DNA of 64,000 nt from DATARH01 sp963712835 (GTDB lineage Bacteria > Pseudomonadota > Alphaproteobacteria > ATCC43930 > CGMCC-115725): NCBI GenBank assembly GCA_963712835.1, contig CAVQJJ010000011.1:558001-622000 (forward strand), read 5' to 3'. The notes below the pieces were generated by a model that saw nothing but the letters and a program-made list of their open reading frames with translations, was not told where the DNA came from and made no database searches. Each line of letters opens with the position of its first letter. Positions within the stretch are counted from its first letter, which is position 1. Positions 1 to 7,974 of the stretch are shown here, in pieces. The translations under genes were made by a program, and so were the position numbers.

Positions 1-54
1 TCCAAGGTCTGATCTTTAAAAAATCAGGCCCATCTTAGAACCCCGGAGAAAGCC

Positions 55-459
55 ATGCGCTCGGCGCTCTTTTCGGCATCCGCCATCGCGGTTGCCCTTG
101 CCTTACCAATTGCGGCTCAAGCGGCGCCTAACCCGTCCAGCGCCGCAGACGCCCCCAGCACCACGAGCCCCGCCACGACGGCCCCTAGTGCCACGACCAC
201 CCCCGACAGCAGCCCAAGCCCCAGCAAGATGAGCACCCACGGTCGGCTCGACCGCAACGTGATCCGCGCCGACCTCAAGAAGGCGGGGTTCACCAATATC
301 CGGGTCATGCCGGTGGCGTTTGTCGCGCGCGCCACCGACAAGCAAGGGCACCCGGTGCTGATGGCCTTTCGGCCGCATTCGTTCGAGGCGGTAACCGAGC
401 TTAAGTCGGCATCGAGCAGCCATTCCACCACCCAGAACAACGACAGGACCACCAAGTAG
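55..459 (+). CDS. Small secreted protein of unknown function
   Basis: I do not recognise a family. The 134-residue product has a clear Sec signal peptide (about residues 1-24, hydrophobic core then AQA-A cleavage), followed by a low-complexity Pro/Ser/Thr/Ala stretch to about residue 58, which looks like a flexible periplasmic linker. The remaining 75 residues contain a short alpha/beta-like segment (GFTNIRVMPVAFVARA) and a Ser/Thr/Asn-rich tail. A GGAG ribosome site at 45-48 lies six bases before the ATG, which supports this start. It is transcribed alone, ahead of prfC. A periplasmic role is inferred from the signal peptide only. Confidence 0.75.
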   Translation: MRSALFSASAIAVALALPIAAQAAPNPSSAADAPSTTSPATTAPSATTTPDSSPSPSKMSTHGRLDRNVIRADLKKAGFTNIRVMPVAFVARATDKQGHPVLMAFRPHSFEAVTELKSASSSHSTTQNNDRTTK

Positions 460-474
460 GCGCTTCGCCGGCAC

Positions 475-495
475 CTGCGGCGTCACGCGCCGCAG
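475..495. other. GC-rich hairpin between the first gene and prfC
   Basis: An 8-bp perfect inverted repeat (CTGCGGCG / CGCCGCAG) with a 5-base loop follows the stop of the small secreted protein by 16 bases. There is no T-tract, so it is at best a weak or Rho-assisted terminator. The rest of the 137-base gap shows nothing further that I can name. Confidence 0.3.
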
Positions 496-596
496 CGCTC
501 GGCGCCGGCATCGGCGAATGCGGCGTCTCGCCTTCTTGGTAGTTCCGGCGCGGCACCTCATAATCGGCGCACTGTCTTTCGCTGAATTTAGGCCCG

Positions 597-2195
597 ATGA
601 CCACGCTCTCCGACGAGATCGCGCGCCGGCGCACGTTCGCGATCATCTCGCATCCCGACGCCGGCAAGACGACGCTGACCGAAAAGCTGCTGCTGTTCGG
701 CGGCGCGATCCAGCTTGCCGGCGAGGTGCGCGCCCGTGGCGAACGGCGTCGCACCCGGTCGGACTGGATGGCGATCGAGCGCGAGCGCGGCATCTCGGTG
801 TCGTCGGCGGTGATGAGCTTTGAGCATGACGGGCTTGCCTTCAACCTGCTCGACACACCGGGCCACCAGGATTTCAGCGAGGACACCTATCGTACGCTGA
901 CCGCGGTCGACAGCGCGGTCATGGTGCTCGACGCGGCGCGCGGCATCGAGGAGCAAACCCGCAAGCTGTTCGAGGTCTGCCGGCTGCGCGACGTACCGAT
1001 CATCACCTTCGTCAACAAGCTCGACCGCGAGGGCCGCGACCCGTTCGACCTCATCGATGAAATCGAGCAAACGCTGGCCCTCGACGTGACCCCGGCGAGC
1101 TGGCCGATCGGGATGGGCCGCGACTTCCTCGGCACCTACAATCTGTTCGCCGACACGCTGCTGCTGTTCGACCCGACGGCGCGCGATCGGCTGGTGGAGC
1201 CGATCCAGTGCAGTGGCCTCGACGACCCGCAATTGCCGCTTCATCTGCCGGAGGCGGCAATCTCGCGGCTGCGCGAGGAGGTCGAGATGGCGCGCGGCCT
1301 CTGCCCGCCCTTCGACCTGCAATCGTTTCGCGAAGGGCATCTGACGCCGATTTTTTTTGGCAGCGCGCTCAACAATTTCGGGGTGCGCGAATTGCTGCGC
1401 GGGGTGGCCGATTTGTCGCCGCCGCCGCGACCCCAACCCGCTATGGGACCAAACGGCCCGCACCCGATCATCCCGGAAAACGAGAACGTCGCGGGTTTCG
1501 TGTTCAAGGTGCAGGCGAACATCGACCCGCAACATCGCGACCGCGTCGCCTTTGTCAGATTGTGCTCCGGGCGTTTCTCGCGCGGGATGAAGCTGAAGAA
1601 CGTCCGCACCGGGCGGCTGATGTCGGTGCAGAACCCGGTCTTCTTCCTCGCGCAAAACCGGGCGCTGGCCGAGGAAGCCTGGCCGGGCGACATCCTCGGC
1701 ATTCCCAATCACGGTATCTTGCGGGTCGGCGATACGCTGACCGAGGGAGGGGAAATCCGCGTTACCGGCCTGCCCAGCTTCGCGCCGGAAATTTTGCGCC
1801 GCGTGCGCCTCGAGGACGCGATGCGCACCAAACATCTGCGCAACGCGCTCGAGCAGCTGGCGGATGAGGGCGTCACCCGGGTGCTCAAGCCGGCCAATGG
1901 CGGCGATTGGATCGTCGGCGTTGTCGGGCCGTTGCAGCTCGATGTGCTCAAGGCGCGGCTGCAGGCGGAATACAATCTCACCATTCGGTTTGAGGACGTA
2001 CCCTACGAATCGGCGCGTTGGCTGGACGCCGAGCGCGCGGAACTCGACAGGTTCCGTGCCGGAAACAGCAGCAGCGCGCTTGCCGAGGACCATGACGGCG
2101 TCCCGGTGTTCCTCGCGCGCAATGCCTGGGATCTGCGCCGGACGACGGAAGACTGGCCGCAGGTGAAGTTCCGCGAGTCGCGGGAGCAGAGCTGA
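597..2195 (+). CDS. prfC: Peptide chain release factor 3
   Basis: A translational GTPase that recycles RF1/RF2 from the ribosome after peptide release. The 532-residue length is normal for RF3. The G domain shows the P-loop HPDAGKTT (about residues 19-26), a switch region with RERGISVSS, the DTPGHQDF G3 motif and NKLDREGRDP as G4. The RF3-specific segments follow, including a C-terminal domain with the GPLQLDVL motif. The start is the ATG at 597, with only a weak upstream TAGG. It stands alone, convergent with the CoA-transferase gene 10 bases downstream. Confidence 0.97.
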   Translation: MTTLSDEIARRRTFAIISHPDAGKTTLTEKLLLFGGAIQLAGEVRARGERRRTRSDWMAIERERGISVSSAVMSFEHDGLAFNLLDTPGHQDFSEDTYRTLTAVDSAVMVLDAARGIEEQTRKLFEVCRLRDVPIITFVNKLDREGRDPFDLIDEIEQTLALDVTPASWPIGMGRDFLGTYNLFADTLLLFDPTARDRLVEPIQCSGLDDPQLPLHLPEAAISRLREEVEMARGLCPPFDLQSFREGHLTPIFFGSALNNFGVRELLRGVADLSPPPRPQPAMGPNGPHPIIPENENVAGFVFKVQANIDPQHRDRVAFVRLCSGRFSRGMKLKNVRTGRLMSVQNPVFFLAQNRALAEEAWPGDILGIPNHGILRVGDTLTEGGEIRVTGLPSFAPEILRRVRLEDAMRTKHLRNALEQLADEGVTRVLKPANGGDWIVGVVGPLQLDVLKARLQAEYNLTIRFEDVPYESARWLDAERAELDRFRAGNSSSALAEDHDGVPVFLARNAWDLRRTTEDWPQVKFRESREQS

Positions 2196-2205
2196 CCCCC
2201 AACCG

Positions 2206-3399
2206 TTAAACCACGCCCTCTTCGTTAAGCGCCCCGATCTCTCCGGCGTCATAGCCGGCCTCGGCGAGGATTTCGGCGTTGTGCTCGCCGATACGCGGCG
2301 GCGGCCGGTCAATGCCGCCGCTGCCATGCGCGAGACGGAAGCCCGACCCGACCAGCGTCAGCTCGCCGTCTGGCGATTGCACCTTTTGCAACACGTCGCG
2401 ATGCGCCAGTTGCGGGTGGTGGACGATCTCCGAGATCGCCCAGATGCCTGCGCACGGCACATCCATCACCGTCAGGCGCTGCTCCCAGTTCTTGGCGCTA
2501 TCGGAGGCGAGCGCGTCCTCGATGATGGCGCGCAGCGCCGGCTCGTTCTTGGAGCGCGACGGCCAGTCCGCGAAACGCGGGTCGGCGAGCGCATCCTCGC
2601 GGCCGAGTCCCTTCATCAGATTGGCGAATTGCCGCTCGGTCATCACCGCCAGCATCAGGTCGCCCTCGCCCGCCTTGAAACGGTTGCCGGTGACCTTGCC
2701 GGTCGACGACAGATTACCGAATTGGCGGTGGAGGTGGCCGGTGATCGTGTACTCGGCGACCTGGCCGGGAATGAATGCCAGCGCGGCGTCAAGCATCGAC
2801 ACATCGACGAACTGACCCTCGCCTGTTGCCGTGCGCTGATAGAGCGCGCCGGCGACGGCGAAGGCCGCGGTCATCGCGCCGATCGTGTCGCACAGCGCGA
2901 AGCCGGCGCGGGTCGGGCCTTTATCCTCGTGGCCGGTGATCGACATGATGCCGCTCATCGCCTGGAGCTTGCCATCGAACGCGGCGGTGCCGCGCTCCGG
3001 CCCGTTCTGGCCGAAGCCCGAGACGGCGCAGTAGATGAGGCGTGGGTTGATGGCCTTCAGCGTCTCATAGCCAAGGCCGAAGCGATCCATGACACCGGGG
3101 CGGAAATTCTCCCAGACGACATCGGCGGCCTTGGCCAGACGTTTGACGATCTCGACCGCCTTCGGCTTTCGCAGGTCGAGCGTCAAGCTGCGCTTGTTGG
3201 CGTTGATGCCCATGAAGGAGGGCCCGAGCCCCTTGGCCGCCCATTCCTTCGAGACCTGCGACTGGCGCATCTCATCGCCGGTTTTTGGCTCGATCTTGAT
3301 CACGTCGGCGCCGAGCAGCGCGAGCTGATAGGTGCCGTAGGGCCCCGCGACATAGCGGGTGAAATCGAGAATGCGGGTGCCGGCAAAGGGTTTGGTCAC
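2206..3399 (-). CDS. CaiB/BaiF family (family III) CoA-transferase
   Basis: Transfers CoA between carboxylic acids. The product is 397 residues, normal for the family. It opens with GTRILDFTRYVAGPY, then ADVIKIEP, and carries FDGKLQAMSG, where the Asp matches the catalytic Asp of formyl-CoA transferase. It also has the ENFRPGVMDR and SGFGQNGP motifs. I chose the GTG at 3399: a longer reading frame exists upstream, but it runs through the preceding gene and does not align with the family. GGAG lies 11 bases upstream of the GTG. It is the third gene of an operon with the cupin and GrdB-like genes, 8 bases after the latter. The substrate is unknown. Confidence 0.9.
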   Translation of the reverse strand: MTKPFAGTRILDFTRYVAGPYGTYQLALLGADVIKIEPKTGDEMRQSQVSKEWAAKGLGPSFMGINANKRSLTLDLRKPKAVEIVKRLAKAADVVWENFRPGVMDRFGLGYETLKAINPRLIYCAVSGFGQNGPERGTAAFDGKLQAMSGIMSITGHEDKGPTRAGFALCDTIGAMTAAFAVAGALYQRTATGEGQFVDVSMLDAALAFIPGQVAEYTITGHLHRQFGNLSSTGKVTGNRFKAGEGDLMLAVMTERQFANLMKGLGREDALADPRFADWPSRSKNEPALRAIIEDALASDSAKNWEQRLTVMDVPCAGIWAISEIVHHPQLAHRDVLQKVQSPDGELTLVGSGFRLAHGSGGIDRPPPRIGEHNAEILAEAGYDAGEIGALNEEGVV

Positions 3400-3407
3400 G
3401 GGTAGCG

Positions 3408-4346
3408 CTACTCCGCCGCCGATTTTTCGCGCACCTCGCGGGCGAGCTCTTTGTTGCGATCGAACTCGGCGCGACGGCGGGCAATCTCCTCCGGCGACAG
3501 GCGCGCGATGTTGGAGTAATCGAGCTTCCAGTCGGGATTGGCGCTCCAGATCAATGGGTTTTGCACCAGGGTACGCGGTCCCGGCGCGGTTTCCAGCACC
3601 CGCAACGCGAGCTCCAGTGTCAGCGCCTGGGACTCCGGGTCGTGCGGCTTGCCAGCCGAGTTGCCGAGCGGGAAGTCGTTGTACAGGAAGCGCGGCACGC
3701 CGACGAACTCGACGATATCCTTGGCGCAGCCCATCACCACAGTCGGGACGCCATTTTCCTCGATGTAGCGCGCCACGAGGCTGATCGTCTGGTGGCATAC
3801 CGGGCAGTTCGGGACGAGGATCACCGCGTCGCAGCCGTCTTCACGCACGCGCGCCAGCAACTCGGGGCAATCCTGGGCGAGCGTCGTGCGGTGGCTGCGA
3901 TTGGTCGGCGCGCCGTGAAATCGCGGCGCGACCTGTTTGATCCGCCCGGCGGCCGCGGCCCGGCGCAGCGCCGGCAAAGGAAACCAGGTGCCGCTGTCGG
4001 TCGCCGTCGTGTGAATGCGGTCGTAACCGATATGCGAGATGCGCAAATCGTGATCGATCGCGGTGTCGCCGGAATAGACCCGGTAGAACTTGGCGCCGCC
4101 GTTATAGGGTGCGCCCGGTCCCTGGTCGCCCTTGTCGGGCTGGTAGGGCGCAGCCGTGGTGATGAGTCCGATGCGGCTTTCGGCGAGCGGCTTGTTCAGC
4201 GGCGCGAACGGAACCGTGGCGTAATGCGCCCAGCGATACGGGTTGCCGTAGCCAAGCGTCAGGTAATAGTCGCGCGTGCGCTGCATGTAGGGGATCGGCA
4301 CGTCGTGGTCGGGAGCCTGGTCGGCACCGTCAGGACGATCAGTCAT
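3408..4346 (-). CDS. Glycine/sarcosine/betaine reductase component B (GrdB)-like protein, cysteine form
   Basis: The 312-residue product resembles the GrdB selenoprotein family, in which a Sec/Cys site attacks the amine substrate. The likely redox site is VPNCPVCHQ (about residue 190), both cysteines being TGC codons, so no selenocysteine is used here. Other recognisable segments are ISHIGYD, TLAQDCPELLA and VPRFLYNDFPLGN. The ATG at 4346 has a good site (GAGGTGA) overlapping the cupin stop codon, so the two are translationally coupled. Proteobacterial members lack the Grd A/C partners and their reaction is not settled. Coupling with a CoA-transferase suggests a small catabolic pathway, which is inference. 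Confidence 0.75.
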   Translation of the reverse strand: MTDRPDGADQAPDHDVPIPYMQRTRDYYLTLGYGNPYRWAHYATVPFAPLNKPLAESRIGLITTAAPYQPDKGDQGPGAPYNGGAKFYRVYSGDTAIDHDLRISHIGYDRIHTTATDSGTWFPLPALRRAAAAGRIKQVAPRFHGAPTNRSHRTTLAQDCPELLARVREDGCDAVILVPNCPVCHQTISLVARYIEENGVPTVVMGCAKDIVEFVGVPRFLYNDFPLGNSAGKPHDPESQALTLELALRVLETAPGPRTLVQNPLIWSANPDWKLDYSNIARLSPEEIARRRAEFDRNKELAREVREKSAAE

Positions 4347-4350
4347 AGAC

Positions 4351-4746
4351 TCACCTCTGCGAAAAATACTCGATGTCCTGCGGCCGGGGCTTCCAGTCGG
4401 GATTGGTCGGCCATTCCTTGGTGCGGCCGGAGAATTCCTCGCCATAGCGCACGCGGAACAAGAGCGTCCGCTGCGCTCCGGTATTCCATTCGTGCAGCTC
4501 GCCGCGCGGATGGACGACAAACGAGCCCGGCTTGACATCGACCGTTTCGGTCGGCGTCTTCATGGTGCCGCCGCCCTCGAAGCAGAAATAAAGTTCGACC
4601 GCGTTGGGATGGCAGTGATAGGGGCTGACTTGGCCGGGCTCCCAGCAGGCGACCGTGACATCGCCTTCGCCGGCCGAGCCAAGGATCTTTTCGACATGAT
4701 GCTTGGGGTCGAACTTTTCTTCCGCCTTGAGATTGAAGCTGAGCAT
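4351..4746 (-). CDS. Cupin-domain protein
   Basis: A single small cupin of 131 residues. Motif 1 is visible as SPYHCHPNAVELYFCFEG (metal-binding His/His/Glu) and motif 2 as PGSFVVHPRGELHEW. The start at 4746 (MLSFNLKAEEKF) has AAAGG upstream; a longer frame adds 15 unlikely residues. It is the first gene of a three-gene minus-strand operon with the GrdB-like and CoA-transferase genes. It could be a metal-dependent isomerase/dioxygenase or a binding protein; the sequence does not decide. Confidence 0.85.
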   Translation of the reverse strand: MLSFNLKAEEKFDPKHHVEKILGSAGEGDVTVACWEPGQVSPYHCHPNAVELYFCFEGGGTMKTPTETVDVKPGSFVVHPRGELHEWNTGAQRTLLFRVRYGEEFSGRTKEWPTNPDWKPRPQDIEYFSQR

Positions 4747-4794
4747 GTTTTGCCTTTCAAGTGCGCTCGCGCATCCGTGCAAGCGCATCATAAA

Positions 4795-5709
4795 CTAATG
4801 CCGCCATTGGTTGGGCGGGATGGCGGCGTCGCCCAACGCCGGCGTTGTTGGCGGCGGCGCCAGCAATACGGGCGCCTCGACGGGCTCGGGTTTTTTCGGT
4901 TCGGCGGCGCGGCGCAGGCGCGCGGCGGCCCGCACCGTCATTGGGATCGTGCCGAGATAGAAGAGGCCGATAACGAACAGCGTCGGCCACGGCGCGGTCG
5001 TCACAAACGCCGCCACCACCCCGACGCCGAGCAGGGTCGGCAGCACATAGTGATGCGGGATATGGAATTTCTTGAGCGACAGCGTCGGAATGCGGCTGAC
5101 CATCAGCAACGCGATCCCGGTGATCCACACCGCGCAGATATAAGGCGAGCGGGCGATCCAATCGCCCCATTCGAAGCTCGCATAGAGCGGCATCAGCACC
5201 AACCCAGCGCCGGCCGGCGCCGGCACGCCGGTGAAGAACCCGGTGTTGACCGGGGTCGGCTCGGCGGAAAGCTGGGTGTTGAATCGCGCCAGACGCAGCG
5301 CGCAACACACGGCATAAATCAGCACGATCGCCCAGCCGATACTGTGCAGCGCCGACATCGTCCACAAATACATGACCGCCGCCGGCGCGACGCCGAAACT
5401 GACGAAATCCGACAGCGAATCGAGCTCTGCGCCGAAATGCGACGTCGCCTTCAGGAGGCGCGCCACCCGACCGTCGAGCCCGTCGAGCACGCCCGCGACA
5501 AGGATCGCGTAGACCGCGCCCTGAAAATTGTCATTGAGCGCGAAACGAACCGCCGTCATCCCGGCGCACAGCGCCAGCAACGTCAGGATGTTCGGCACCA
5601 TGCGGTTGACCGACAATTCCGGGATGCGCCGCCGCACCCGCATCGTCCGCATCTTCTGCCGGCGCACCCGCACGCGCGGCGACGCCGTCTTGGCCCGAAT
5701 GGTTCTCAT
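4795..5709 (-). CDS. pssA: CDP-diacylglycerol-serine O-phosphatidyltransferase
   Basis: Makes phosphatidylserine from CDP-diacylglycerol and serine at the inner membrane; Psd then decarboxylates it to phosphatidylethanolamine. The CDP-alcohol phosphotransferase motif is intact: DG-x2-AR, a spacer with HFGAELDSLSD, giving the expected Asp pairs (about residues 95-118). There are several membrane helices and a Lys/Arg-rich N-terminus. The C-terminal tail is Pro/Ala-rich (LLAPPPTTPALGD) and longer than usual. psd lies 3.6 kb away on the same strand, with other genes in between. The leader carries two hairpins (see 5738-5791). Confidence 0.92.
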   Translation of the reverse strand: MRTIRAKTASPRVRVRRQKMRTMRVRRRIPELSVNRMVPNILTLLALCAGMTAVRFALNDNFQGAVYAILVAGVLDGLDGRVARLLKATSHFGAELDSLSDFVSFGVAPAAVMYLWTMSALHSIGWAIVLIYAVCCALRLARFNTQLSAEPTPVNTGFFTGVPAPAGAGLVLMPLYASFEWGDWIARSPYICAVWITGIALLMVSRIPTLSLKKFHIPHHYVLPTLLGVGVVAAFVTTAPWPTLFVIGLFYLGTIPMTVRAAARLRRAAEPKKPEPVEAPVLLAPPPTTPALGDAAIPPNQWRH

Positions 5710-6164
5710 GCCCGACAGTCTACACCAAGTTCGACATTATCAGGAGGCTCACCTCCTGATATCCATCTGTTACCAGCGGGAATAACAGATGACGCGGCCC
5801 TGCTGCTGGTGCAGCATTCCCCGGTTTCCGACGACATCGCCCCAGCACCAATTCGGTTCCTTATTGTCAGGCCGCGAGCCGGGAGATGGGAGCGTCGTAT
5901 GATAATGTCAATGCCCAAATCGTAATTGCGTGCGGATTCCGACGATTGGCACGTAACGGGAGCTGGTCTTCATGCCCCATTAGGTCATTGCCGGCGCAAA
6001 CTCGGATGTCGCGCAAGGCGAGATGCGTCGATCCCGAGCTGCTCGGCCGCGCGCTCCGACTATAGCTCCCGATCGATGCTGCCGCCGCCGCTCAAGCTGC
6101 TGAAGACCGCTGCGAGCGAGATACTCCTTGCGCACGGGCCTTATCGTGAGCAAGCTATCAGCTG
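5710..6164. other. 455-base gene-poor divergent intergenic region
   Basis: Lies between the divergent pssA (minus) and receiver gene (plus), so it should hold both promoters. Apart from the two pssA-leader hairpins I see no convincing sigma-70 boxes. Short open frames here lack ribosome sites and family resemblance, and I do not call them. Confidence 0.5.
5738..5791 (-). promoter_or_regulatory. Two tandem hairpins in the pssA leader
   Basis: Hairpin 1: 5738-5747 pairs perfectly with 5752-5761 (10 bp, 4-base loop) and encloses an AGGAGGTGAG-like sequence on the pssA (minus) strand. Hairpin 2: 5764-5772 pairs perfectly with 5783-5791 (9 bp, 10-base loop). They lie 29-82 bases upstream of the pssA ATG. 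Just after hairpin 1 is a minimal reading frame (ATG TCG AAC TTG GTG TAG, minus strand). The arrangement could be a translational attenuator or a protein-binding leader; no function is shown. Confidence 0.4.
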
Positions 6165-6524
6165 ATGAAAGCTCTCCGCGTGCTCGTCATTGAGGATAAC
6201 GCGCTGATCGCCATATTGCTGGCGGAGCAACTCGCCGGCATGGGGCACAACGTTTGTGCGACAGCGGCTACCGAGAGCGAGGCGGTGATCGCCGCCGCTC
6301 ATCACCGGCCGGACCTGATGATTGTCGATGCGGGTTTGGGCAGGGGAAGCGGCGTTTCCGCGGTCGAGGAGATTTGCCGGGCGGGGCCGCTCGCGCATGT
6401 GTTCATCAGCGGCGATGCCGAGCGGGTCCGGCGGCGCCAGCCGAACGCCGTCGTGCTCCGCAAACCGTTTCGGGAAGCCGAGCTCGCCAGGGCCATCGAA
6501 ATCGCTGTCGCCTCCGTCGTCTAG
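6165..6524 (+). CDS. Stand-alone receiver-domain response regulator
   Basis: A CheY-type single receiver of 119 residues with no output domain. The acidic pocket is E10-D11, the phosphoacceptor Asp55 lies in LMIVDAG, the switch Ser82 in FISGD and the invariant Lys100 in LRKPF. It faces the histidine kinase gene tail to tail with 6 bases between the stops, so the two very likely form one phosphorelay. The output would be another protein, since there is no DNA-binding or enzymatic part. Confidence 0.88.
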   Translation: MKALRVLVIEDNALIAILLAEQLAGMGHNVCATAATESEAVIAAAHHRPDLMIVDAGLGRGSGVSAVEEICRAGPLAHVFISGDAERVRRRQPNAVVLRKPFREAELARAIEIAVASVV

Positions 6525-6530
6525 AAAGCG

Positions 6531-7553
6531 TCAAGCCGCTCGAGGGACAGTCACCGAGACGGTCGTCCCGGGCGACGCGGCCAACGTAGCGATCCGACCG
6601 CCGAGCTGCCGGGTCAGCGCCTCGACGATGCTGGTGCCGAGGCCGGTTTTCAACGGCGCATCGGCCAAGCGTGGACTGATCCCCACGCCATCATCCGAAA
6701 CGGCGAGACGCCATGCGCTCGCGGTCAACTCAAAGGCCACGACGATTTGGCCCTTGGCCTCGCCCGGAAAGGCGTGCTTGAGCGCATTCATCACAAGCTC
6801 TGTCGTGATGAGCCCCATGCTTACGGCTTGCTCCGATGTCGTCGATCCCTCGCCGGCTTCGACCCGGAGAGAAATTGGCTGATTGTCGATGATCATCGAC
6901 GCGGCCAAGCTCTCGCAGAGCTTGGTCAGGTATGACTTGGCTTCGATTTGCGACCCGAACGGCGTCGGGTTCAGTTGTTCCTGCACTGTCGCGACGGCCA
7001 TCACCCGTTCATGGGCGTCTTGCAGGTGCCGGCGCGTTTCTTCCGACTGAACGGTATGTGCCTTTAGCAACAGGATACTTGCAATTATTTGAAGGCTGTT
7101 GTTGATCCGATGGTTCATCTCCCGCAGGAGAAGGTCCTTCTGTCGCAGGAGCTCGTCCTTCTCGCGCTCCAGCGCGCGGCGCTCGGTCACGTCTTCAATG
7201 GCGACCAGCAGGCTCGTGCTGTTGTTGCCCTCGTAAAACACCTTTCGCGCGTTCAACAGCATCGTCCGCTGACCGATGACCGGAAAATCGTGGTCGACCT
7301 CAAATTCCTCGATTGTCGTGTGATGCGGGATGACCCCGATGAGCAGCTCCCGCAGAGCCGGAATATCCCATTGACCGTTGCCCAACTCGTAAAGGGGACG
7401 GCCTTCGGTTTCCGGCGGCGTGACCGAGAACGCGCGGTAGAAGGACCGGCTGGCGACCATGACGCACAACGCATCGTCGAGCACGATTAACGGTTCGCGG
7501 ACCGTATCGACAACGGCTTCTTCGAGAGACCGACGCTGCTCTCGGCTGGTCAC
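6531..7553 (-). CDS. PAS-domain sensor histidine kinase, HisKA_2 type
   Basis: A 340-residue soluble kinase. An N-terminal PAS-like domain (about 15-125) is followed by a coiled linker, a HisKA_2 dimerisation domain with phospho-His148 in REMNHRINNSLQ, and a HATPase domain with an N-box at about residue 255 (LVMNALKHAFPG) and DDGVGISP. The ORF begins with GTG at 7553, preceded by a strong GGAGG site. No transmembrane segment is present, so it senses a cytoplasmic signal. Kinases of this class often pair with single receivers or with PhyR-type stress regulators in alphaproteobacteria. The convergent receiver is the obvious partner. Confidence 0.9.
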   Translation of the reverse strand: MTSREQRRSLEEAVVDTVREPLIVLDDALCVMVASRSFYRAFSVTPPETEGRPLYELGNGQWDIPALRELLIGVIPHHTTIEEFEVDHDFPVIGQRTMLLNARKVFYEGNNSTSLLVAIEDVTERRALEREKDELLRQKDLLLREMNHRINNSLQIIASILLLKAHTVQSEETRRHLQDAHERVMAVATVQEQLNPTPFGSQIEAKSYLTKLCESLAASMIIDNQPISLRVEAGEGSTTSEQAVSMGLITTELVMNALKHAFPGEAKGQIVVAFELTASAWRLAVSDDGVGISPRLADAPLKTGLGTSIVEALTRQLGGRIATLAASPGTTVSVTVPRAA

Positions 7554-7974
7554 GGGCTGCTCCCTCCAACCATCGGCGCGAGTTGCCGACGGTATAGCCG
7601 ATAAGGTGTCTTTAGCAAGGCGATCACAGCGTCATCGCGGACTGACCTTGAAGCTCTATGATCTCGATGAACCACGGTTCAGATATGAAATCCGAGATAG
7701 CTCGCGACAACGATGACGACGACGACCACGCCGATAATATAGAAAATACTCATTTATTTCGCTCCTTATACTAAGATGGCGCGAGCACGTTCAGCGGTAT
7801 GCCGGTATGTTGGATATTCAAGCGTTTATATAGTTCATTAAATTCCAATATTCACCACAATATTTGTAATGATTTATATCACGGCGGTATGTGAATTTCG
7901 TGCCCTCCTTGTCAATTAAAAGGAATGTTCGCGCTATGCTAGTCGGCATTGCTGCCGACCCGGTTCCGTTGAGA
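7554..7974. other. AT-rich intergenic region around the small membrane peptide
   Basis: Outside the 24-residue frame (7679-7753), the stretch 7790-7920 is clearly more AT-rich than its surroundings (runs such as TTTATATAGTTCATTAAATT). It carries a GGTATG word three times (near 7797, 7803 and 7886). It probably holds the promoter for the small peptide and perhaps the kinase. I cannot assign boxes. Confidence 0.4.
7679..7753 (-). CDS. 24-residue single-span membrane peptide
   Basis: A very short reading frame: MSIFYIIGVVVVVIVV followed by ASYLGFHI. It has an excellent AAGGAG ribosome site nine bases before the ATG (in 7754-7770). The product is one hydrophobic helix, as in many bacterial small membrane proteins. 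It sits between the kinase and the desaturase, all on the minus strand, in an otherwise AT-rich gap. I recall similar unannotated 23-26 residue peptides in Rhizobiales, but I cannot search here. Function unknown; it may modulate a membrane protein. Confidence 0.65.
   Translation of the reverse strand: MSIFYIIGVVVVVIVVASYLGFHI

Noticed and set aside
588..2327. A 579-residue open frame on the minus strand opposite prfC
   Set aside because: It is antisense to an unmistakable RF3 and its translation is Arg/Ala/His-rich without any domain, typical of GC-rich shadow frames.
3400..3798. N-terminal extension of the CoA-transferase by 133 residues
   Set aside because: The extension is the out-of-frame reading of the GrdB-like gene; the family begins at GTRILDF just after the GTG at 3399.
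3780..3830. Selenocysteine codon in the GrdB-like protein
   Set aside because: Both cysteines of NCPVC are TGC codons; no in-frame TGA is present, so it is not a selenoprotein.
5926..6165. A 79-codon frame just before the receiver gene
   Set aside because: No ribosome site, no family resemblance and random composition; treated as leader sequence.
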